Assembly (NCBI GenBank): GCA_012064385.1 | Contig: QRDG01000136.1 | Span: forward strand, 427,266 to 491,265 | Length of the DNA stretch: 64,000 nt | Direction: 5' to 3' | Source of the DNA: Puccinellia tenuiflora | Lineage: Eukaryota > Streptophyta > Magnoliopsida > Poales > Poaceae | In this document: piece after piece, positions 22,488 through 32,248 of the stretch | How the letters are laid out: each line of letters starts with the position of its first letter | How positions within the stretch are numbered: the first letter of the stretch is position 1 | The notes under the pieces: generated by a model | Databases searched by the model: none | What the model saw: only the letters and a program-made list of their open reading frames with translations | Told to the model about the DNA's origin: nothing | Position numbers and translations under genes: made by a program

Positions 22488-23696
22488 TCTCAAGGGCCTC
22501 TCGGGGTACCTGCAAACATTAAAAAAAGGCCTCTAGGGCACACATTCAACACATGCAGCACACCACATCCACCAGCACCATCACACATATGCATTCACCA
22601 CCACCATCACACACATCCACCACCACCATCACACATGCATTCACCACCATCACACACATCCACCACCACCACCATCTCACCTGAAAACTGAACAAGCGTC
22701 GAGGTCCTTCTCGATCACCACCACACAGCAGCTAGCGCTTAGGACACCTGCTACACATTCAAGTAACATACTGTGAGTTAATTAAGCACCCAGCAATTAA
22801 TTATGCAAAACCTGATAATTATGCAAAATATTGATAGTAAGTGTTGTTTTTCGCACTGAAACATATGCAAATTGTAGTTCATAGTTATCCTTATTGTTAT
22901 TGCTTAGGCACAATTTTTTTTGAACTGTAGACACATGATTTGGAGCAACATGAGTAGGGATCATAATGTTTGGTGGCACTGCATTAGCATGATGGTTTTA
23001 AATAAAAATGATGTATGCTATCGGAATCTCCATTCAAGACATTTCTGTCGTATGAATTGGTACTCTGTTTTACCTTCTAAAATCGGATATGCTGGGTATG
23101 TAGCATTAGCAAGAGGCCAAGATTAGAGTTTTGTTCATATCATCGCTGACAATATAGTTAGGTTCCAGGAATTGTCTTTGCAAGAGGGCTGCTGTTACTG
23201 AGAGCTTTTGTCACTAAATTGAAGTCTAAAACTTACAGGGATCACTAACATGTTCAAAATGTCTCGGTTTGGGCATTTCCACAAGCACCTAGAGTGCATG
23301 TTCCATGGAGAGGAGGGAGGAGGAGGAAGATGGCAGGGAGGGAGGAGGGAGGAGGGCGTAGGGCGAGAGGAGGGAGGAGGAGGGAGGAACCTGCGAGGCC
23401 GTCCGGGGCGGGCGTCGGGCGTGGACGCGACAGGCGCAGGGACGGCGGACGCAGGCACGAGGACAGCCGTGGACGTGGCGGGCGCGGGCCTCCTCCTCCT
23501 GGTGCTCGTCGGCGGGGACAGAGAGGGTGAGGGGACATGGGTCGTCGGCGGTGGCTCGAGGTCGATGGCGATGAGTTATGATGGGCAGCGTTCGGCGACG
23601 GCAATGGACGATCGAGCACGTGTGCGGTTAATTTCCCTGTGCGAGGTGTGCAGAGAAGGAGAAAGGAGAAAGATGAAAACGGCTAAGTCACCGAAT
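22488..23696. other. CACTA intergenic tract between tnp1-like and transposase genes
   Basis: It holds a CAC/CAT-rich imperfect repeat (22545-22682), an AT-rich segment (22740-23280) and a GC- and purine-rich block (23300-23640). An AT-rich part near 22950-23125 has a 68-codon + frame ending in KIGYAGYVALARGQD. It may be a captured exon fragment, but I do not recognise a family. No gene is called. Confidence 0.45.
22545..22682. repeat. CACCAC/CATCACACA minisatellite
   Basis: Imperfect units of about 35-45 bp built from CATTCACCACC and ATCACACACATCCACC, repeated three to four times. It would encode histidine/proline/threonine runs if translated; there is no evidence that it is. Confidence 0.75.
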
Positions 23697-23805
23697 TCTG
23701 TGGCGCATCCGGACATGATTCTGTGGCGCATCGTGAGCAGCATGCGCCACAAAAATGTGTGATTCTATGGCACATCTCCGAGGCATGCGCCACAGAATTA
23801 GGTGC
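23697..23805. repeat. CACTA subterminal-type repeats, internal position
   Basis: At least two inverted pairs of TTCTGTGGCGCAT...ATGCGCCACA, the same motif as at 28411-28639 and throughout 36235-37910. Here they sit between the two CACTA genes rather than near an end. Confidence 0.75.
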
Positions 23806-23851
23806 CCTGAAGTTTAAAAAAAATTGCTGCTGTTCTATGACAGCTACACTA

Positions 23852-23932
23852 ACATAGCCCAGTGGTTAATTAGTACTGAACCTTGTACTTTAGGGCTGCC
23901 AGGTCGAATCCTGGCTGCCTCACTATTTTTTT
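23852..23932 (+). repeat. tRNA-like segment (possible SINE head)
   Basis: TAGCCCAGTGGT (23855-23866) fits a pol III A box and GGTCGAATCC (23902-23911) is one base short of a B box, about 40 bases further on. CCAGG/CCTGG can form a T-arm-like stem, AGTAC/GTACT an anticodon-like stem, and a run of T follows at 23924. No acceptor stem pairs, so it is not a functional tRNA gene; it may be a SINE head or tRNA-derived relic. Confidence 0.4.
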
Positions 23933-25738
23933 CTTTAAAAAAAATATTTTTGGTTATATTTAAAGAAAAGAATATACACACATTTGTTATTCTTTAAAAA
24001 AATAGTTATATTTAAAGAAAGAACCGACACACATTTTTAGTAGACCATTATTTTATTCATGATATACACATATATATGCTTGTCTCACACATACACACAA
24101 ATTAATACACACAAAAAGTCTTATTCGTCCTGGCAGCCGGTTCGGAGCTAGCTTCTCTTCTTTCCCTTCTTCGCGGTTGAATACTTTAGGACGGGCACCT
24201 TGAGATTTCTTCGCGTGAACGGACAACCTTTAGTAGGTAGGGAGGTCTTCCTTCTTTCTTTGCTAGTAGTAGGCATGTCGAAGTACTTGTCAAATTCCTC
24301 CTCGATCTTCGGATCGCCGTTCTTGTCCAAGTCTTCCTCGTTGGCGTCTCCTTCCATTACGATGATGCTCCTCTTGCCCCTCCTCACGACAACACGGCTA
24401 GGCTTGGACGGGTCGGTAATGAAGAAGCATTGCTCGACTTGGCTAGCGAGTACCCATGGCTCATTTTTCACGGAGGCATTCTTCGATTTGGCATCGGGTA
24501 TTACCATGGTGGTGAAATACCGGTCTTCTTTGACGACGTCCTTGGCCCATCTCACATGGAACATTGGCACCAACTGTCCACAGTAGTTGAGCTCCCATAT
24601 CTCCTCGATCCTTCCGAAGAATCTTTCCTTGACAGTAGCCTCGTCATCACCGTAGGATAGCATAGTTACTCCTGAGTTTTGATATTCGCTATTCCTGTCC
24701 TTTTTCTCGGTGCAGAATCTGTAACCGCTGATGTCGTTCGTCTGATAGGTCTTTACGTTGTGCCCGGGGCCCTCTGATAAGGAGAATATGAGTTTTTAAT
24801 CTTCCGTAGCTAGCGGTATGCTCTTTGCTTGAACCAGTTGCCTTTTCATGAACCAACGCGTGAAGCTGGAGTTGTGCTCTCTGGTTACGTCTCCCTTCTT
24901 CCTCGGCCGGCCCAGGTCGATGTAATTCTGCTCGATTAAGCTTTTGTGCTCTTCCACCCAAGGTTCGATCAATTGTAAGTGTTGTAGCGTGACCCGGTGA
25001 GCCCTGTCGAAGTCGTCTTGTCGACCATGAATGCCGACATGGAGTGAGCGGTAGCCCTCGCGGTGACCAAATCCCTCGAGCCTGCCGAGGTGCGTCCTGG
25101 TTGGCAGACCAACATCCTGGTTCTCGGTGCTCAGATAATTCTGGCAGAAGGAGATGCACTCGTAGGTTAGGAAGCCCTTGGCCATGCTTGCGTCTGGACG
25201 GGACCTGTTGCGAACGTATCATTTCATGACACCGTTCTGCCTTTCGAAGGGCATCATGTAGTGCAGGAACGTCGGCCCGAGCTGCCTGATGTCATCAACG
25301 ACATGGAGAAGGAGATGCACGCAGATATCGAAGAATGCGGGCGGGAAGTAAATCTCGAGCTCGCATAGTATCACCACGATCTCTTCCTGTAGCCTATGGA
25401 GCTGCCTCACGCCGATCGACTTCCTATTGATGACGTCGAAAAAGTTGCAAAGGCCAAGCAGCGTATCACGGACATGCTCGTCCATTAACCCTCGGATCTC
25501 AACAGGGAGCATCTGCGTCATCAGCACGTGACAGTCATGAGACTTCATCCCGCTGAACCTCTTTTTCGTTGCGTCCAGATATCTGCTTATCTTCCCCGTG
25601 TAACCGTGAGGAAATTTGACTCCTAGGAGGCACCTGAAAAACTTCTCGAGCTCCTCCGGACTCATAGTGAAGCAGGCAGCGGGAAGCACCACCGCGTTCT
25701 TCTTTACCCTTTTGTGGCGACCTTGAGTCCCTTCCGTC

Positions 25739-25740
25739 TG

Positions 25741-25827
<87 letters not shown>

Positions 25828-25852
25828 GTCATCGTCATCATCACTATCGGGG
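25739..25852. repeat. (ATC)n microsatellite inside transposase
   Basis: About 35-38 ATC units, interrupted by two GTC near the right end. On the coding strand they give GAT, i.e. an aspartate run following QAPDS. The other strand reads as an isoleucine run, which is an artefact. Confidence 0.95.
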
Positions 25853-27384
25853 GCCTGAAGATCTTTCCTGATGCCAAGCCATTTCAGATCGTATCTTGCT
25901 TTCGTCCCATCCTTGGTCCTATCGGACATGTTGCAAAGAGTGCCAAGCAGACTCTCGGTAACGTTCTTGGTAATGTGCATTACATCGAGGCTATGGGGCG
26001 TGTGGAGTACCTTCCAGTACTCCAAGTCGTGGAAAATAGACCTCACTTTCCATACACCCAGCAGGGGATCTACCCTCGGTCGCTTCTTTCCCAGCGCAGG
26101 GCACTCCTCCCAATTTTTCAAAAGCTCGTCGATTTCTTCGCCGCTCCTTGGGCACGGGGCTCTTTCGAGCTCATCTTTACCATTGAACAAATCACCACGT
26201 TTCCTCCACGGGTGATCCATGCGAAGCTACCTTCGAGCCCCTGGGAACACGGTTTTCGAAGACCCGGGATCCCTTGGTAGCTTGAGATGCGGGGTCTCAT
26301 CCATGCACTTGACACATGCGTAGAATCCATGGCCTACCTGGGACGATACATATGAGCAACCAGGATAGTCCTGCAGTGTCATGAGCAACGTGGCTCTCAT
26401 ATCGAAATAATCTCCAGTGTAGGCGTCCCACGTACGGACTGGCGTCTCCCACAACCTGGCTAACTCCTCTTTCAACAGCGCGAGATACAGATGTATGTCG
26501 ATACCTGGTTGTTTTGGCCCCTGAATGAGAATACTCATGTGTATGTACCTTTGCTTCGTGCACAGCCACGGGGGAAGGTTGTAAGGCCATACAAACACGG
26601 GCCAGGTGCTATGCGTGCTACTCTGGTTGCCGAATGGATTGAGTCCATCGGTGCTCATACCCAATCTGACGTTCCTTGCGTCGCGCCCGAAATTTCGAAG
26701 GCCATGTCCAATGCTTCCCACTGGCAAGCATCTGAAGGGTGTGTCAGGATCACGCCCTTCTCCGAATCTTCTTCGGGCTTCTCCCTTTTCGCGTGCCATT
26801 GCATGAGCTTTGCTTCCTTAGGGTCCACGAAATACCGCTGCAGACGGGGAGTGATAGGAAATAAAGTACCATACCACTTTTCGAGGAACATTCGAGTTCC
26901 CACTCTTGTACCGTCCCTGGCCGCACACCGAACATGTGGTTATGTCCTTGTACACGCCCCGATAAATTGCGCAATCATTGATGCAGGCGTGGTATCTCTC
27001 GTACGGTAGGTCAAGAGGGCACACGACTTTCTTGGCCTCCTCGATACTGCTTTGCAATGTGTTCCCCTCGGGAAGACGACCGTGCCAGAATTTCAGGTTC
27101 TTGCTGAAGCTGACGTCGGTCCATCTGTTTTCCTCCTTCATCTGTAGAGCATCAAGTGTTACATGCAAGCACGTATCCTGGGGCCGGCAATAAGGATACA
27201 ACGGAGTCATCACGTCTTTCTTCATTTGCTCCAGCTTGGCTTTCTCTCTGGCTGCACCTCTGGCGTTTCTCGTCTCCTTGAGCAGGAGTTCTTGAACATG
27301 AGTGTCCCGCAAGGCCAAAGTTAGCGAGGTCTGCGTGTTCGCGTCTTCTCCACCACCATCTACTCCTTCATCATGACCGTGTCC

Positions 27385-27480
27385 GCCGGCATTTCCTTCG
27401 TCATGATGATCTTGTCCGCCGGCATCTCCTTCGTCATGATGATATTGTCCGCCGGCATCTCCTTCGTCATGATAACCATG
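27385..27480 (-). repeat. 33-bp minisatellite in transposase N-terminal linker
   Basis: Three units of 33 bp encode an 11-residue repeat (G-x-HHDEGDAGG type). The flanking copies are partly degenerate. The repeat is in frame, so copy number could change without breaking the frame. Confidence 0.8.
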
Positions 27481-27883
27481 TCCGGGAGACTCTTCGTCTT
27501 TTCGCCCGCCCTCGTCTTCATGCACACCATTTGTTGTCGGCGCCTTGTTGAAGCCTATCGAGAAACCGCTCCTAAGCAGGTGTTCCTCCAATTGTCCAGA
27601 ATCAGGGTCGATCCAGCTCACGAGTTTGCATGTTCGACACGGACATCTTATCTGGCGCCTGTTGCACCGAATCATGTCCGCCTTCGCTTCTTCCTTGTAT
27701 CTACCGATTTGACCGGAGCTCATCATGATGACCACGGTTTCTATAGATAGAGCAGAAATGAGAAACGAGAGTATGTTAAGTAGAACCGCAACATGCACAC
27801 GCGCACACACACACACATGCATGGTCTCCGGAAAAATTTGGCATGACCTCTCCTAAATCTAGGATATATGGGTAGTGCAAAAA

Positions 27884-27919
27884 TTTGCCGAAACGGAAGT
27901 TAATCGACATTTCGGCAAA
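27884..27919 (-). promoter_or_regulatory. Dyad upstream of the transposase gene
   Basis: Perfect 10-bp inverted repeat TTTGCCGAAA (27884-27893) / TTTCGGCAAA (27910-27919), about 155-190 bp upstream of the transposase ATG. With the preceding GGCATGACCT...ATATGG stretch it aligns with 22412-22487 upstream of the tnp1-like gene. Confidence 0.5.
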
Positions 27920-28410
27920 CATCCATGCACCACGCCGGCACAAGCAACAACAAAAAGTTTCTTTGCACATGCAAAAATTCATGCACACCACACAAGTTCC
28001 ATGTACAATAAGCATCGTCTCACCATCATGCAAACCGCCCGTCGACAAGTGCTTCACCTACAACCATACACATCACCGGCCACACAAAACATGCATATGC
28101 ATGTCCATCCAACTATACTCACCTAGTAGGTTTGTCACCGAGACGTGACCGCGATCGATGAGAGAGAGTGTGTGGTGTTGGAGAGAAAAAGAGATGTATT
28201 GGGAGAGGAGGAGAGTAGATATGGATCCTCCCCCGGCCCTCACCAATTATCTATCAAACAAAGTAGTTTTAACTACAAAAAATGGAGAAAAGTATGGAAA
28301 AAATGGGATGCGAGGGAGGAGGAACACGAGCTAGCAAGGTGGGGAGGAGGAGAGGGGAAGAAGAAGACAATGGGGGTGGTGGGTGGGGGCTGCCACCGTT
28401 TTGTATATCT
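27920..28410 (-). other. CACTA 5' region
   Basis: Non-coding sequence between the dyad and the subterminal repeats, AC-rich to the left and GA-rich at 28140-28385. No ORF with a domain and no clear TATA box were found. Confidence 0.5.
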
Positions 28411-28639
28411 AGAAAGAAATTCTGTGGCGCCACAGAAATGCTTATTTCTGTGGCGCATGGAGTTAGATGCGCCACAGAAATAAGCATTTCTGTGGCGCAT
28501 GAGGACGCATGCGCCACAGAAAAGGCTCCCCCCAATCATTGGTGCCAGGGGCCCACCATATTTCTGTGGCGCACGTAGCCAGATGCGCCATAGAAATGTA
28601 CATTTCTGTGGTGCATTTGGCTACGTGCGCCATAGAAAG
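28411..28639. repeat. CACTA subterminal repeats (5' side)
   Basis: Alternating direct and inverted copies of TTTCTGTGGCGCA / TGCGCCACAGAAA, some with T for C (GCGCCATAG). These are the expected binding sites for the tnp1-type protein and mark nearness to the lost 5' TIR. Confidence 0.8.
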
Positions 28640-28679
28640 GGCAGCGTAGATGCAAAGCCAACTGTTGGTTGTGGGGCCC

Positions 28680-30273
28680 TGATGGTGGATATTGATAAGT
28701 TGGGTGGTGCCCCAAGCGAAGGCGGAATTGTAGCTAGTAGCAGTTTTCCCTCAATTAAAGACCTAAGGTTTATCGAACCAGTAGGACTTTGAAATCATCA
28801 ACGAGTTGAATGTTAAAGATCTCTGGCACTTAACCTTCAAGAGACGTGGACCTGCACACACTCAACCAAAATACTTTACCCCCAACGGCGGAGAGGTTGT
28901 CAATCTCTCCGGTCTCGCAGAACACAAAGCGGTTAATTGTATGACGAAATAGATAAATATGAAAAGTGACCAGAAGAGTAATGATGATTAAAAGCAAGTA
29001 AATGAGGTTGAAAACAATGTAAAAAGATGGACCGGGGGCCATGGGTTCACTAGTGGAGTCTCTCAAGTAAATAAAATATGCATGTGATTGGTGAACGAAT
29101 TACAGCTAGGCAATTGACAAGATCATGACACAAACCCAATTTAGCTATGACAAAAAGGACATGATAATATTTATGGAGGCATCACGACAAGGAACAAAGA
29201 CCGTAGAGTCCAACTGCGTCTTTGTCTAAATAGTCCATCGTGGATCCCTATCCAGCCTGCCACCCAACGGTATTAAGTTGCAAGCAACAGACAATTGCAT
29301 TAAGTAAAGTGCATGAAGTAAGCAATACTAATATCAAAATAGATATTAACACCGCTGTTTTACCCTTAGTAGCAACAACACCTCGCCCTTAGACGTTTCT
29401 GTCACTCGTGCCCAGGAACAAAAGGGGGCATGAACCCACTATCTAGCATAAATACCCTCTTTTGGAGATACACACAATCACTTGGCCAAAGTAACTACGC
29501 ACATCGGAGAGCATGCAAGAACATAAATTACTCATATAAGAATCATGCACAATCTGAACATAACTTCATAATCCATCGGATCCCAGCAAACACATCACAT
29601 AGCATTACAATAATCGATCTTGATCATGTTAGGCAGCTCATAAGATCATACGACATGAAGCACAAGAGAGAGAGACTACCATCTAGCTACTGCCATGGAC
29701 CCGTGGTCCAAGGTGAGACTACTCATAAATCATCCCGGAGGAAGGCATGTCGATGAAGAGCCCTCCGAGATCGATCTCCCTCCGGCAGAGTGCCGGGATC
29801 AGCTTCAGATTGGACCCCGAATTACGGTTTTTGGTGACGGCGCGTCGGGGTCGAGTTTCTGGAAAATAATCGCCGCCTCGACGTTTTTAGTTTAATTGTG
29901 ATTTTATAGGAGTCGGAGGTGGCCGAGGAGGTGCCCACAGGGCAGGGGAGGGCCCCACCCGCGGGTCCCCCCCAGGCCGCGGCTGGTACCCACGTGCACC
30001 CTGTGGGACGCCTCCGAGGCTGCCCTTCGTACTTCGTCTTCGTCTTGGCGTAAAAATAATCCCGTAAATTTTCGTCCAATTCCGAGAATATTTCCAGAAG
30101 TAAATTTCTGAAACAAAAAGACAGCAAAAACAGGGAACTGGCACTGGGCATCTTGTCAACAGGTTAGTCCGAAAAATGCATAAAAATGATATAAATAACA
30201 GTAAAAATATGTGACAATATCACAAAACTAGCATGGATCACTCAAAAATTATAGATACGTTTGAGACGTATCA
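28680..30273 (-). repeat. Gypsy 3' LTR (element 28680-31206)
   Basis: 1594 bp. On the - strand it begins TGATACGTCTCAAACGTATC and ends ...ATATCCACCATCA. A polypurine tract (complement of GCATCCCCAAGCTTAA) lies just upstream on the - strand at 30274-30289, so this is the 3' LTR of a - strand element. A TATAAAA box lies near 29905 on -. The left edge interrupts the CACTA element; five bases outside read GGCCC. The partner LTR is not identified in the window; 63742-64000 starts a related LTR. Confidence 0.8.
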
Positions 30274-31206
30274 GCATCCCCAAGCTTAACTCCTACTCGT
30301 CCTCGAGTAGGTAAGTGATACAAATAATTTTTGATGAGACATGCTACCAACACAATCTCGATCAAGATAGTAATGCAAAGCACATGAAGTGAATAAGGTG
30401 ATCCAAAACAATTGTCTATAGTTGACATTAAGCAAACAATGATTAACAACCTCTAGCTAACAAATGCTAGAAACTTTTCATAAATAAGTGCGTTGGAGAC
30501 ATGGAACCATACATAAGGTTTAGAAAGAAGAATTGCGAATTATGTCTCCAATGTAAAGTATCAATCATTCTTCAAAGCATCTAATTAGTCATTCATGAAA
30601 ATAGCCAAGCTCAAGTCAGGTGTCCTAATCCATCTACTTCATAAATCAACTGTTTCGAAGTCTACTCAACTAGTGCAAGTAAGAAGTGGATTTGGCACCA
30701 TGATATAATGGCAAAGAGAACAATAATGGAGGTTTGGAAGGTCAAAAAGAAAGGCCCAAACAATGGACAAGGTAACCACAAGAAAGAAGGAAGTCCCGTA
30801 GTTGACACTGTATGAGGAGTAGTGATTGCCATGCAACGGATGCACATAGAGCTATAAGTGTATGAAAGCTCTCCAATGGAACTAGTGGGGGTGCATCCAA
30901 CTTGCTTGCTCATGAAGACCTAGAGCTCACTTGAGGAGGCTCATCCTTGGAATATACAAGACAAGTTCTATAACGTTAATTCCCTACATAGTTATACAAA
31001 TGAAAACATGAAAACTCTCTATAATGAAGTGTAGGTGCTAGTAGCACAAGTGTGAAATAAAGGATAGTAGTGCCGCCCCTCTCTCTTTTATATTTCTCTT
31101 CCTTTTTTTTAATTGTGGCCTCCGTGGCTCTTTTAAATTTTCTCTCATTGGTCTCTTTTGGACTCTTTTATGTGGCCACTTTGGACTCTTTTCAATATTC
31201 TCACAG
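30274..31206 (-). mobile_element. Gypsy 3' internal region
   Basis: Starts with the polypurine tract and continues through non-coding sequence homologous to 61182-62100 (same order of TCGAGTAGGTAA, ACATGCTACAAACACAATC and similar motifs). No gene. Cut at 31206 by the Tat-type element. Confidence 0.65.
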
Positions 31207-31747
31207 TGTCGTGGTATTGTCGAATCTAGCCGTGGCAGGGGTGCCATCGAGCTAGGTAGAGCGAGGGGTTTTGGAGTTGGGGATTCCGGCTTAGGGATAG
31301 ACACCAGTTTACCCAGCTTCGGATCACACGACGGCGGCGTGATCCTACGTGCTGCTATAAATCACTATATAGGCAATATCGCCAAGTTATAGTGAGATCT
31401 CGCCGAGATTGAGGTTCTCGTCGAGATGAATCGTATATGAGTGCGTGTGTGTCCTAAGGCGTCCCATAGGCCGGCTTATATAGGCGTCCGGCCTAGGGCT
31501 TACAGGAGAAAACCTACCGACTAAGTCAGAGTCCTAAACTAATCCGGCTTGGGCTTTGTCTTGTGGGCTAAGTCTTCCGCAATACCAGCCGCCTTCTGGA
31601 ACCTTCCTTAGCCGGATGGGCCTCCTGCGCTTCATCATACTGGGCCGCCCGATAAGCCGGAATTCGGCTTATCACCACTATGAGCCACCCTGGTATTCTG
31701 GCTTAGCTTCATATCCGTGAGGGTACCTGTTCGGCATAACCCCAACA
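31207..31747 (-). repeat. Tat element 3' LTR
   Basis: 541 bp. The - strand TATATAA lies at 31476-31482. It matches 44535-45075 with about nine substitutions and small indels, including a changed GTGTGTGT stretch at 31440-31452. Confidence 0.9.
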
Positions 31748-31763
31748 TTAGCCCCCGGAAAGC
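31748..31763 (-). other. Polypurine tract of the first Tat element
   Basis: The - strand reads GAAGCTTTCCGGGGGCTAA-like purine-rich sequence directly before the 3' LTR, as expected for plus-strand priming. Confidence 0.7.
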
Positions 31764-32138
31764 TTCAAGTACTTGTTCGGTTGGCTTCATCTTCCCGACA
31801 AAACTCCATCCGGGAAGTTCTTCATCCGTCTTTTAGTCTTGGAGTATTCCTAGAAACTTTGCAGAACATGCCGAACTTGTTTGCCGATCTCATAGTGCCG
31901 GCTTATTATGTCGGAGAAATCCACTTGAACACGTATCGACACGCGTCCGCTGATTTGACTACTCTGTAAGACTCGATAGAGTGAGTGGAGAAGCATCTTT
32001 GAATGTAGGGGCTAACAGCGTTTTTCCCGCGCGATAATCGAGGAGTCGGAGGAGAGCAAACGTCTCACAACGGCTAGATCCGTGACGCATGGCGAAAATC
32101 TCTGCCTGTGACCGTTGCGTGGATCTCGGCGCGTCCAC

Positions 32139-32144
32139 TATAAA
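32139..32144 (+). promoter_or_regulatory. TATA box of antisense gene
   Basis: TATAAA followed by TCCCGG, 105 bp upstream of the ATG at 32249, giving a short pyrimidine-rich 5' UTR. It lies inside the retrotransposon interior, so the antisense gene appears to have its own promoter independent of the LTR. Confidence 0.55.
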
Positions 32145-32248
32145 TCCCGGACGTCTCGCCTCCACCGCTGCCACTCGCCATTTGCAACTCTAGCATCCAA
32201 CTCTCCAGATCTCTTCTCCCCCAAACTCAAGTTCTTCCTCCGAGCCCC

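Larger units (their letters stand above)
24148..27730 (-). pseudogene. CACTA transposase (tnp2 type), inactivated
   Basis: This would catalyse excision and insertion of CACTA elements. The start is the ATG near 27730 (MSSGQIGRYKEEA). The N-terminal Transpos_assoc-like region has CPCRTCK. A repeat-rich linker and an RWTDVSF tract follow, then the Transposase_21 core with STDGLNPFGNQSSTHSTWPV (about 26590-26660) and DVMHITKNV (about 26000), then DUF4218-like sequence (ALCxFF, MMPFERQNG), and DUF4216 (24148-24663, with WELNYCGQLVPMFHVRWA). Damage: a frameshift near 26880 (4-base insertion), in-frame TAG at about 26226, TGA at 25217-25219 between GVMK and YVRNRSRPD, and a further stop near 24795. 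An Asp run of roughly 38 residues (25739-25852) is far beyond normal. It is dead. Confidence 0.88.
21929..28679 (-). mobile_element. CACTA transposon, main segment
   Basis: - strand CACTA element. In its own 5'-3' direction it has a subterminal repeat block (28411-28639), 5' region, tnp2-type transposase (27730-24148), an intergenic tract with further subterminal-type repeats (23697-23805), and a tnp1-like gene (from 22249). The 5' TIR is absent: at 28679 the Gypsy LTR begins directly after TTGTGGGGCCC, a sequence the mini-CACTA at 36202-37930 also has in its subterminal area (36411-36425, other strand). The 3' end lies in the left segment (2645-3315) and is truncated. Confidence 0.85.

Noticed and set aside
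23843..23930. Functional tRNA gene
   Set aside because: No acceptor stem pairing and a shortened T loop.
25714..26280. + strand protein with a long isoleucine run
   Set aside because: Complement of the Asp microsatellite within the transposase; shadow frame.
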